Below, one piece after another: positions 55,221 to 62,990 of a DNA stretch of 64,000 nucleotides (positions within the stretch are counted from its first letter, which is position 1; each line of letters starts with the position of its first letter). The DNA is from PALSA-1003 sp963741315 (GTDB lineage Bacteria; Pseudomonadota; Gammaproteobacteria; Burkholderiales; Casimicrobiaceae). The position numbers and the translations under genes are program-made. The notes under the pieces are model-generated. The model searched no databases. It was not told where the DNA came from and saw nothing but the letters and a program-made list of their open reading frames with translations. Location: the NCBI GenBank assembly GCA_963741315.1, contig CAVUHK010000008.1, positions 248,001 to 312,000 of the forward strand, given 5' to 3'.

Positions 55221-55694
55221 TCAGACCGAATCGGCGAAGGCGGCTTGCCGCCACGCCTCGTAGACCGTCACCGCGACCGCGTTCGACAGGTTCAGGCTGC
55301 GCATCCCGGGCAGCATCGGTATGCGCAGGCGCGCCGCGTCCGGAAATTCGGCCAGGATCGCCGCCGGCAGTCCGGCTGTCTCGCAGCCGAACACGAGCAC
55401 GTCGTCCTGGCGCAGTGCGCAGGCGTAGAGAGAACGCGTCGCCTGCGTGGTCAGCGCCAGCCAGCGCCGCGCCCGCGGCGAGTCGAGCGCGATTCGGCAC
55501 GCCGCCCAGTCCCGATGCACCAGCACGCGCGCGTACTCGTGGTAGTCGAGTCCGGCGCGTTTGAGTTCGCGATCGCCCAGCGTGAAGCCGAGCGGCTCGA
55601 CCAGGTGCAGTTCCGCGCCGGTGTTCGCCGCCAGCCGGATGACGTTGCCGGTATTGGGAGGGATTTCCGGATGAACGAGAACGATCGCCGGCAT
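55221..55694 (-). CDS. trmL: tRNA (cytidine/uridine-34 2'-O)-methyltransferase
   Basis: A 157-residue SPOUT enzyme that methylates the wobble ribose of tRNA-Leu using SAM. Knot motifs are HPEIPPNTGNVIRLAANTGAELHLVEPLGF, DDVLVFGCETAGLPA and LRIPMLPGMRSLNLSNAVAVTVYEAWRQ. It is a compact stand-alone TrmL of normal length. The start abuts the comF stop, so the pair is an operon. Confidence 0.94.
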   Translation of the reverse strand: MPAIVLVHPEIPPNTGNVIRLAANTGAELHLVEPLGFTLGDRELKRAGLDYHEYARVLVHRDWAACRIALDSPRARRWLALTTQATRSLYACALRQDDVLVFGCETAGLPAAILAEFPDAARLRIPMLPGMRSLNLSNAVAVTVYEAWRQAAFADSV

Positions 55695-56428
55695 CAGCTC
55701 TTGGGCGGCAGCGTACGCGCGACGACCCAGTTTTCAACCCGAGCCGCGCCCGCGGACTTGAGCGTGCGCGCGAATTCGGCGAGCGTCGCACCGGTGGTCA
55801 TCACGTCGTCGACCACCGCCACGTTGAGACCGGCGAGGTCGACGTCGCAGGCAAATGCGTCGCGCACGTTGCGTGCGCGCTCGGTCCACGGCAGTGCCGC
55901 CTGCGGTGGCGTCGCACGAATTCTGCGCACCCCGCGGGTGACCAACGGGGCGCGCGTCTGGACCGCGAGCTGGCGCGCGATCTCGGCGGCCTGGTTGTAG
56001 CCGCGCTCGCGCTGGCGCGCGGCCGACAGCGGCAGCGCAATGAGTCGCTGCGGCAGCGTCGCATTGCGGCGCGCGCGCACCGCAACGATCGCGATCGCGC
56101 ACCACTCGGCGAGCGCGAGGCGGCCCTGGTACTTGAAGGACTGCACCAACCGGTCGACGGGAAACGCGTAGGCGTACGCCGCAACAGTCGCGTCGAACGC
56201 AGGCGGGTGTGCGAGGCAGGTCCCGCACACCTGCGCATCGGCCGTGGGCAACGCGCAGACCGGACATGCCGGACCGATGCGCGGCAGGTCGCGCGAGCAG
56301 CTGCTGCAAACCAATTCGGTACCCGATGGACCGGCGCACAGTTCGCAGCGCTGCGGCAGCGCGCGGCGCGCGGCATGCAATGCGTTCCTGCGAACGGTGT
56401 CAAATGCCCCGGACAGAAAATTTGACAA
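55694..56428 (-). CDS. ComF-family phosphoribosyltransferase-like protein
   Basis: A 244-residue protein. The N-terminal zinc-binding region has Cys pairs (RCELCAG, VCSSC, ACPVC, VCGTC), then the KYQGRLALAEW segment. The C-terminal phosphoribosyltransferase fold has the PRPP loop VAVVDDVMTTGATLAEFARTLKSAG and ERGYNQAAEIAR. ComF proteins are linked to DNA uptake in competent bacteria, but many genomic copies have unproven roles. TTG 56428 has GGAGG nine bases upstream and is my choice. It is divergent from bioB, with 51 bases between them. Confidence 0.86.
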   Translation of the reverse strand: MSNFLSGAFDTVRRNALHAARRALPQRCELCAGPSGTELVCSSCSRDLPRIGPACPVCALPTADAQVCGTCLAHPPAFDATVAAYAYAFPVDRLVQSFKYQGRLALAEWCAIAIVAVRARRNATLPQRLIALPLSAARQRERGYNQAAEIARQLAVQTRAPLVTRGVRRIRATPPQAALPWTERARNVRDAFACDVDLAGLNVAVVDDVMTTGATLAEFARTLKSAGAARVENWVVARTLPPKS

Positions 56429-56479
56429 GCCGGTGTTCCTCCACGAGACTTGAGCACAGTTTAACGCCACTTCGCACTC

Positions 56480-57469
56480 GTGCCGACAACCACCGACGCC
56501 GACCTCGCCGCCGCGCCTGCACGACTTCACCGCTGGAGCGTGGCCTCGGTCGAAGCGTTGCTGGCGCTGCCGATGAACGACCTGCTGCATCGCGCGCACA
56601 GCGTGCATCGCGAGCACCACGATCCCAACGCAGTGCAATTGTCGACGCTATTGTCGATCAAGACCGGTGGTTGTCCCGAAGACTGCGGTTACTGCCCGCA
56701 GGCGGCGCGCTATCACACCGACGTCGCCAGCCAGGACCTGCTCGCACTCGACGCCGTTGTCGCCGCCGCGACGGCCGCGCGGGCCGCGGGCGCGACGCGC
56801 TTCTGCATGGGTGCCGCATGGCGCGGGCCCAAGGAGCGCGAACTCGAGCCGGTGCTCGACATGGTGCGCGAGGTCAAGGCGCTGGGACTGGAAACCTGTG
56901 CCACGCTGGGTATGCTCAAGGACGGCCAGGCCGAGCGGCTGCGCGACGCGGGCCTCGACTACTACAACCACAATCTCGATACCGCGCCCGAATTCTACGG
57001 GCACATCGTCGGCACCCGCGCGTACCGCGATCGGCTGGATACGCTCGATCGCGTGCGCGACGCCGGCATCCGCGTGTGCTGCGGCGGCATCGTGGGCATG
57101 GGCGAATCGAGGCGGGAGCGCGCCGGCCTGATCGCGCAACTCGCCAACCTGGATCCATATCCCGAATCGGTGCCGATCAACAATCTCGTACAGGTCGAGG
57201 GCACGCCGCTTTTCGGCACGGCGCCGCTGGATCCGTTCGAATTCGTGCGCACCATCGCCGCTGCGCGCATCACCATGCCCAGCGCGATGGTGCGGCTCTC
57301 GGCAGGGCGCCAGGAAATGGGCGACGGCATCCAGGCGCTGTGCTTTCACGCGGGCGCGAATTCGATTTTCTACGGCGAGAAACTGCTCACGACCGGCAAC
57401 CCCGACGTCCTGGCGGACACCCAGCTGTTCGAGCGGCTGGGATTGCGCTGCGCGAGTGCGGGCGCCTGA
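56480..57469 (+). CDS. bioB: Biotin synthase
   Basis: A 329-residue radical SAM enzyme that inserts sulfur into dethiobiotin. The radical cluster motif C65-x3-C69-x2-C72 is in GGCPEDCGYCPQ. Further conserved sites are RFCMGAAWRGP, YYNHNLDT, VCCGGIVGMGE, INNLVQVEGTPL, and the Arg in MVRLSAGR that ligands the [2Fe-2S] cluster. The GTG start lies 51 bases from comF. It is the first gene of bioB-F-H-C-D, with no bioA in the window. Confidence 0.95.
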   Translation: MPTTTDADLAAAPARLHRWSVASVEALLALPMNDLLHRAHSVHREHHDPNAVQLSTLLSIKTGGCPEDCGYCPQAARYHTDVASQDLLALDAVVAAATAARAAGATRFCMGAAWRGPKERELEPVLDMVREVKALGLETCATLGMLKDGQAERLRDAGLDYYNHNLDTAPEFYGHIVGTRAYRDRLDTLDRVRDAGIRVCCGGIVGMGESRRERAGLIAQLANLDPYPESVPINNLVQVEGTPLFGTAPLDPFEFVRTIAAARITMPSAMVRLSAGRQEMGDGIQALCFHAGANSIFYGEKLLTTGNPDVLADTQLFERLGLRCASAGA

Positions 57470-57490
57470 GCGCCGCCCCGGCCTGCGGCC

Positions 57491-58657
57491 GTGGCTTCAC
57501 TGATCGCGGAACTCGACGCGGCCAACGCCGCGCGCAACGTCGCGGGCCTGCATCGGCGGCGGCGGGTGGTCGACTCGCCGACCGGCGTGCGACTGGTCGC
57601 CGATGGTCGTGAAGTCCTGCACTTCGGCAGCAACGATTACCTGGGGCTTGCCTGCGACGCGCGCGTGATCGCCGCGGCGCAGGCCGGCGCCGCACGCTAT
57701 GGCGTGGGCTCAGGCGCTTCGCATTTGATCTCCGGACATGGCGCGGCGCACGAGGCGCTGGAACGCGAACTCGCCGCTTTTGTCGCGCCCTGCCCGGATG
57801 CGCGCGCGTTGCTGTTCTCGACCGGCTACATGGCGAACCTCGCCATCGTCACCGCCTTGGCCGGCCGCGGTGACGCGGTGTTCGCCGACCGGCTCAATCA
57901 CGCCTGCCTGAACGACGCGGCGCTGCTGTCGCGCGCGCAATTCATCCGTTATCGGCACGGCGATGCCACCGCGCTCGAAGCCCGTCTCGCCGCCAGCACC
58001 GCCAAGCACAAGTTGATTGCGACCGACGCGGTGTTCAGCATGGACGGCGACCTGGCGCCGCTGCCGCACCTGCTCTCGCTCGCAGTGGCGCACGATGCGT
58101 GGCTGGTCGTCGACGACGCGCATGGCTTCGGTGTGACCGGCGGTGGCCGCGGTACGCTGGCGCACTACGGTCTGGCCGGCGAACGCATCGTCTACATGGG
58201 CACGCTGGGCAAAGCCGCCGGCGTGGCGGGCGCGTTCGTCGTCGCGCATGCGAGCGTGATCGAGACGTTGTTGCAGACGGCGCGTACGTACATCTACACG
58301 ACCGCTGCGCCGCAGCTTCTTGCGTGTGCGCTGTCGGCGAGCCTGGCGATCATCCGAAACGACGCGCACCGACGCGGGCGACTGACGGCGTTGATCACCC
58401 GCTGGCAGGCAGCGGCCGCGGCGCTGCCCTGGATGGCGCTGCCGTCGCAAACGCCGATCCAGCCGCTCGTCGTCGGCGCCAGCGATGCCGCGATTCGCAT
58501 CAGCGATGCGCTCTGGGAACGCGGCATCTGGGTACCCGCAATTCGCCCGCCGACGGTGCCGCAGGGAACGGCGCGATTGCGCATCACGCTTTCGGCCGCG
58601 CACGCCGACGCCGACGTCGACCTGCTGGCGGCTGCGCTCGCCGACATTGCGGCATGA
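57491..58657 (+). CDS. bioF: 8-amino-7-oxononanoate synthase
   Basis: A 388-residue PLP enzyme of the alpha-oxoamine synthase family. It joins pimeloyl thioester and alanine in biotin synthesis. Motifs are LHFGSNDYLGLA, YGVGSGASHLISGH, LFSTGYMANLA, DDAHGFGVTG, and MGTLGKAAG, where K241 forms the Schiff base. The GTG start lies 21 bases after bioB and has MASLIAEL. The end lies seven bases before bioH. Confidence 0.94.
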   Translation: MASLIAELDAANAARNVAGLHRRRRVVDSPTGVRLVADGREVLHFGSNDYLGLACDARVIAAAQAGAARYGVGSGASHLISGHGAAHEALERELAAFVAPCPDARALLFSTGYMANLAIVTALAGRGDAVFADRLNHACLNDAALLSRAQFIRYRHGDATALEARLAASTAKHKLIATDAVFSMDGDLAPLPHLLSLAVAHDAWLVVDDAHGFGVTGGGRGTLAHYGLAGERIVYMGTLGKAAGVAGAFVVAHASVIETLLQTARTYIYTTAAPQLLACALSASLAIIRNDAHRRGRLTALITRWQAAAAALPWMALPSQTPIQPLVVGASDAAIRISDALWERGIWVPAIRPPTVPQGTARLRITLSAAHADADVDLLAAALADIAA

Positions 58658-58664
58658 ATGCACA

Positions 58665-59453
58665 GTGAACGTGCACATCGAAAGCGCCGGTCGCGGGCCC
58701 CCGCTGGTGTTGCTGCACGGCTGGGCCATGCATGCCGGCCTGTGGCAGCCGGTACTGCCGCGCCTGATCCGGCGTTTCCGCGTGCACAACGTCGACCTGC
58801 CTGGACATGGCTTGAGCCCGGCAATGACTCCGTACACGCTGGCCGCGCTGGTCGGCGCAGTGGCCAGTGCGGTCGAGGCGCTGCCCGACGCGCGCGGCGC
58901 ACCATTGACATTGCTCGGCTGGTCGCTGGGAGGCCTGGTCGCGCTCGAGTGGGCGCGCACGCGGCCCCCCACAGTCAGCGCGCTGGTGCTGGTCGCGACC
59001 ACGCCGTGCTTCGTGCAACGCGACGACTGGCCGCACGCGATGGCGGCGGCAACGCTGGACCGGTTCGGCGACGAACTCGTCGCATCGTATCGCCTGACGC
59101 TGCAACGCTTCCTCACGCTGCAGATACAGGGCAGCGAGCACAGCCGTGTCGCGCTTGCGCAAATGCGCACGACTCTGTTCGCGCGTGGCGAGCCCGCGCC
59201 CGCCGCGCTGCGCGCTGCGCTCGCGCTGCTCGCGGCGACCGATTTGCGCGATTCGGTCGCGGCCGTTGCGCAACCGTCACTAGTCATTGCCGGCGATCGC
59301 GACGCACTGACGCCGCCGGCGGCGAGCCGTTGGCTTGCCGGCGCGCTGCCGCAGGCGACACTCGCGCCGATCGCTGGCGCAGGACACGCACCATTCCTTT
59401 CGCACAGCGAGGCATTTCTCGCCGCGCTCGAGCGATTCGCCGATGAGCACTGA
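58665..59453 (+). CDS. bioH: Pimeloyl-ACP methyl ester esterase BioH
   Basis: A 262-residue alpha/beta hydrolase that removes the methyl group from pimeloyl-ACP methyl ester. The nucleophile elbow is GWSLGG (S87). The catalytic Asp is in AGDRDALTPP and the His in GAGHAPFLSH. The HGWAMHAGLW segment forms the oxyanion hole, as in E. coli BioH. GTG 58665 begins MNVHIESAGRG; another GTG two codons later is possible. Unlike E. coli, bioH here is inside the biotin operon. Its end overlaps bioC by 11 bases. Confidence 0.9.
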   Translation: MNVHIESAGRGPPLVLLHGWAMHAGLWQPVLPRLIRRFRVHNVDLPGHGLSPAMTPYTLAALVGAVASAVEALPDARGAPLTLLGWSLGGLVALEWARTRPPTVSALVLVATTPCFVQRDDWPHAMAAATLDRFGDELVASYRLTLQRFLTLQIQGSEHSRVALAQMRTTLFARGEPAPAALRAALALLAATDLRDSVAAVAQPSLVIAGDRDALTPPAASRWLAGALPQATLAPIAGAGHAPFLSHSEAFLAALERFADEH

Positions 59454-60373
59454 GCGCGAACCCACCCGGCTCGACCGCGCGCAGATCCGCCGATCCTTCG
59501 AACGCGCCGCCGCGACCTACGACGCGGCGGCGGTCCTGCAGCGCGAAGTCGGCGCACGCATGGCCGAGCGGTTGGGCGTGATCCGCCTCGAACCCACGTC
59601 AATCCTCGACGCCGGGTGCGGCACCGGTGAAGCGCTGGGCGAACTCGCGACGCGCTTTCCCGGCGCGCGGCTGATCGGGCTGGACCTGGCATTGAACATG
59701 GTGCGCGCGGCGCAACGTCGTACACCGCCGACGTCTGCCGGGGCGCGTTCGCTGCTCAACCGCCTGCTGGGAGCGGGCCCGGCGGGCGGCAGTCTTCGTC
59801 CCGCGCTCGTCTGCGGGGACATCACGCACCTGCCGCTTGGGGCCGCGGCTGTCGACTTGGTGTGGAGCAATCTTGCGCTGCAGTGGATCGATGCGCCGGA
59901 AATCGCCTTTGCCGAGTTCCGACGCGTGCTAAGTGTCGGCGGTTTGCTGAGCTTCACGACCTTCGGTCCCGACACGCTTCGCGAACTACGCGCGGCCTTT
60001 GCGACGGTCGACAACGCGACGCATGTCAGCCGCTTCATCGACATGCACGACCTTGGCGACATGCTGGTGCAGTCCGGCTTCGCCGACCCGGTGATGGACA
60101 TGGAGACGCTGACACTGACCTACGCCGACGCCGAGGCGCTGATGCGCGAGTTGAAGGCGCTGGGCGCGCACAACGTCAGCGTAGCGCGACCGCGAGGCCT
60201 GATGGGGCGCGAGCGCTGGCGACGCATGCTCGCTCGCGCTCGAACGCTTTCGCCGCGAAGGCCGATTGCCGGCGTCGTTCGAAGTCATCTACGGGCACGC
60301 GTGGAAAGCGGCGCCGCGTGTGATGCCCGACGGCCGCGCGATCGTGCAGTTCACGCCTCCGGGCTCGCGCTGA
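59443..60373 (+). CDS. bioC: Malonyl-ACP O-methyltransferase BioC, frameshifted near the C-terminus
   Basis: A SAM methyltransferase that methylates malonyl-ACP so it can enter fatty acid synthesis as a disguised pimelate precursor. The N-terminus has SFERAAATYDAAAVLQREVG; the SAM motif is ILDAGCGTGEALG, with LVWSNLALQWID and LSFTTFGPDTLREL. Shortly after RERWRRMLAR one extra base at about 60238 shifts the frame. The expected ending (ERFRREGRLPASFEVIYGHAWK) lies in the next frame, stopping at 60373. Restored length is about 309 residues. As written, a longer unrelated tail runs to 60384. Sequence error is likely. Confidence 0.9.
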
Positions 60374-60380
60374 TGCGGCG

Positions 60381-61127
60381 ATGAGCGACGCAGTACCGTC
60401 GCAGGGCGCGCAGCCTCGTCGCGAGGGGCCGCGCGTTGCCCTGCCGCGCAGGCAGCATGCAAGCACGGCCGTGTTCGTCACCGGCACCGACACCGCCGTC
60501 GGCAAGACCGTTGTCAGCTGCGCGCTGCTGCGCTCGCAGGTGGCGCGCGGTCACCGCGCAGTCGGGATGAAGCCCGTCGCCAGCGGCATCGCGCCTCGCG
60601 CCGAGTGCAATGCCGACGTCCTCGCGCTTGCCGATGCCGGTAATGTCGACGCACCGCTGTCGTTGCGCAATCCGTACGCGTTCACCGCCGCAATCGCGCC
60701 GCACCTGGCGGCCGAGGCCGCCGGCGTGGCGATCGAACTGGACCGCATCCGACGCTCGTTCGACGAACTTTCGCTGCGTGCGGACCGCGTCGTGGTCGAA
60801 GGCGCCGGGGGCGCGCTCGCGCCACTCGGACCCAGGCACGACATGCTCGACATCGCGCAGGCACTCGGCATCCCGGTGCTGCTGGTGGTCGGGATGCGCC
60901 TGGGTTGCCTCAACCACGCGCTGCTCTCGGCGCTGGCGATTCGCGCGCGCGGCTTGCGCTTTCTGGGCTGGATCGCCAATGGCATCGATCCTGGATTCGA
61001 AGCGCTTGGCGCAAATGTCGCGGCACTGGAGCGGCGCCTGCCCGCGCCGCGCCTGGCGAGTTTGGCATGGCAGGATCCCGAGCGTGCGCAATGGACCCAA
61101 GAGGCTTTCGCGCTTGACCTCGCCTGA
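60381..61127 (+). CDS. bioD: Dethiobiotin synthetase
   Basis: A 248-residue P-loop enzyme that closes the ureido ring of dethiobiotin from 7,8-diaminononanoate, CO2 and ATP. The P-loop is VTGTDTAVGKT (K42). Further sites are GMKPVASG, VVEGAGGALAPL and LVVGMRLGCLNHALL. The N-terminal tail of about 27 residues before the core is longer than usual, so a downstream start is possible, but ATG 60381 follows bioC closely. It ends the biotin operon. Confidence 0.93.
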   Translation: MSDAVPSQGAQPRREGPRVALPRRQHASTAVFVTGTDTAVGKTVVSCALLRSQVARGHRAVGMKPVASGIAPRAECNADVLALADAGNVDAPLSLRNPYAFTAAIAPHLAAEAAGVAIELDRIRRSFDELSLRADRVVVEGAGGALAPLGPRHDMLDIAQALGIPVLLVVGMRLGCLNHALLSALAIRARGLRFLGWIANGIDPGFEALGANVAALERRLPAPRLASLAWQDPERAQWTQEAFALDLA

Positions 61128-61141
61128 GAGTGGCACGCGGC

Positions 61142-61170
61142 TTTTCGCAGTGCGGTATACATGCTAAGAT
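61142..61170 (+). promoter_or_regulatory. Candidate promoter for the cox operon
   Basis: An extended -10-like TGc-TAAGAT stands at 61162-61170 with a weak TTTTCG -35 near 61142, in the gap after bioD and about 90 bases ahead of the DUF2244 gene. TTGACA at 61181-61186 lies further down without a fitting -10. Confidence 0.4.
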
Positions 61171-61258
61171 TCAAGGGTTTTTGACAACCGGACTTTGCGG
61201 TGCCGCGCAACTCGCCAGGCGAGGCTGCGTGCGGTCTCTGTGACGAGCCGCGGGTCCC

Positions 61259-61774
61259 GTGTCGTACCTTTATTTCCCGATGCCTACCGCACTTGCCCAT
61301 CCCGCCGTTGCCGAGCTCGACTACAGCGTGATCGCGCGTCGCAACGATTCGCTCGGATCGCGCGGTCGCTGGCTGATTTTCGCGCTGTTGTGCACGGTGT
61401 CGCTGGCGTTGGCGCTGGCCTTCGCCGCGTTCGGCGCGTGGCTGGTATTGCCCTACTCGATTCTGGAAATGGGCGTCCTGTTTCTGGCGTTCTGGCTCTT
61501 CGAGCGCCATGCCGGCGACTGGGAGCGGCTCTCCGTTCATGGCGATCGGGTCGTTGTGGAATGCCAGCGAGGCGGCGTGGCGTCCAGGCAGGAATTCAAC
61601 CGCTACTGGACCCGGCTGGAATGGGAGCCTGCGCAGCTCGGCCAGGCGCCGCGTCTGGCGATATGTCACGGCAGGGCGCGCGTGCCTTTCGGCGCGGACC
61701 TGTCCGCCGACGCTCGCACCGCGATCGCCAAGGACCTGCGTCGCGCGCTGGCTGGTGCCGGGGAACAGCGGTAG
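61259..61774 (+). CDS. DUF2244 membrane protein
   Basis: A 171-residue inner-membrane protein of the DUF2244 family. Two hydrophobic helices lie at about 40-62 (WLIFALLCTVSLALALAFAAF) and 66-86 (WLVLPYSILEMGVLFLAFWLF), followed by a soluble beta-rich tail with DRVVVECQRGGVASRQEFNRYW. The family often precedes cytochrome oxidase genes in betaproteobacteria; its function is unknown. GTG 61259 is used, but ATG 61280 is also possible because neither has a clear ribosome binding site. Confidence 0.8.
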   Translation: MSYLYFPMPTALAHPAVAELDYSVIARRNDSLGSRGRWLIFALLCTVSLALALAFAAFGAWLVLPYSILEMGVLFLAFWLFERHAGDWERLSVHGDRVVVECQRGGVASRQEFNRYWTRLEWEPAQLGQAPRLAICHGRARVPFGADLSADARTAIAKDLRRALAGAGEQR

Positions 61775-61803
61775 CAAACATCATCGACGTTTTTGAGGGA
61801 AGC

Positions 61804-62970
61804 ATGGAGCGCATCAAAGCGGCATTGCAGGAGGGTGAGGGGAGCGGGCGGCTTGGGGCGGCGATGCTTGCGGCGTTGGCGATGCTCGCACCGGGCGTGG
61901 CGTTCGCCGCGCGCGAACTGAACCTGCAACCCCCGGTCACGCCGATCGCGACGCAGATCTTCGACCTGCACCTGCTGATCACCGGCATCTGCGCGGTGAT
62001 CTTCGTGATCGTTTTCTCGGTGATGTTCTATTCGATCTTCGCGCACCGCAAGTCGAAAGGACACAAGGCCGCACAGTTCCACGAAAACACGCTCGTCGAA
62101 GTCGTCTGGACGGTCATCCCGTTCCTTATCCTGCTGGTCATGGCGTTTCCGGCCACCAAGACCGTCCTGGCAATGAAAGACACGTCGGTTCCCGACATGA
62201 CGGTCAAGGTGACGGGCTACCAGTGGAAGTGGCAATACGACTACCTCGATCACGGCTTCTCGTTCGTGAGCAACCTGGCCACGCCGCTCTCGCAGATCCA
62301 CAATCAGGAAACCAAGGGCGATCACTACCTGCTCGACGTCGACCAGCCGATGGTCGTGCCGGTGGGCAAGCGGATCCGCGTGGTCATCACGGCGGGCGAT
62401 GTGATTCATTCGTGGTGGGTGCCTGCCTTCGGGGTCAAGCAGGACGCGATCCCCGGTTTCGTGCGCGACTCGTGGTTCAAGGCCGAGAAGCCCGGCATCT
62501 ATCGCGGGCAATGCGCGGAACTGTGCGGCAAGGAGCACGGCTTCATGCCGGTGGTCGTCGAAGTCAAGACTCCGGAAGACTATGCCAAATGGCTTGAAGG
62601 ACAGAAGGCAAAGGCAGCGGCGGCGGCCGACGATCCCGCCAAGGTCTGGGACCTGAAGGATCTGGTCGCGCGCGGCGAAAAAGTCTACACGGCCAATTGC
62701 GTCGCCTGTCATCAGGCCAACGGCAAGGGCGTGCCGCCGGCGTTTCCGCCGCTCGACGGCTCGAAGGTCGCCACCGGTCCGGTCGCCGCTCACATCGACA
62801 CCGTACTCAACGGCGTGACCAAGAACGGCGTGGCCACGGCGATGGTGCCGTGGAAGGGTACGCTATCGGTGACCGACATCGCGGCGGTCGTCACTTACGA
62901 GCGCAACGCCTGGGGCAACCACACCGGCGATGCGGTGCAGCCGTCGATGGTCGCGGCAGCCAAGAAATAG
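61804..62970 (+). CDS. coxB: Cytochrome c oxidase subunit II with fused cytochrome c domain
   Basis: A 388-residue electron-entry subunit of aa3-type oxidase. A signal peptide (about 1-36) and two transmembrane helices (about 52-75, 96-118) precede the CuA cupredoxin domain at about 130-255. Its ligands lie in GQCAELCGKEHGFMP: C237, C241, H245, M248; the first His is in VIHSWW. A C-terminal c-type haem domain follows (CVACH, C299/C302/H303), giving the caa3-like fusion. GAGGGA precedes ATG 61804. coxA follows after 20 bases. Confidence 0.95.
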   Translation: MERIKAALQEGEGSGRLGAAMLAALAMLAPGVAFAARELNLQPPVTPIATQIFDLHLLITGICAVIFVIVFSVMFYSIFAHRKSKGHKAAQFHENTLVEVVWTVIPFLILLVMAFPATKTVLAMKDTSVPDMTVKVTGYQWKWQYDYLDHGFSFVSNLATPLSQIHNQETKGDHYLLDVDQPMVVPVGKRIRVVITAGDVIHSWWVPAFGVKQDAIPGFVRDSWFKAEKPGIYRGQCAELCGKEHGFMPVVVEVKTPEDYAKWLEGQKAKAAAAADDPAKVWDLKDLVARGEKVYTANCVACHQANGKGVPPAFPPLDGSKVATGPVAAHIDTVLNGVTKNGVATAMVPWKGTLSVTDIAAVVTYERNAWGNHTGDAVQPSMVAAAKK

Positions 62971-62990
62971 CGCCAACAGGAGCCTTGAAC

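Noticed and set aside
61181..61186. TTGACA as a -35 for the cox operon
   Set aside because: No acceptable -10 box lies 15-19 bases downstream; the extended -10 at 61162-61170 is a better candidate.
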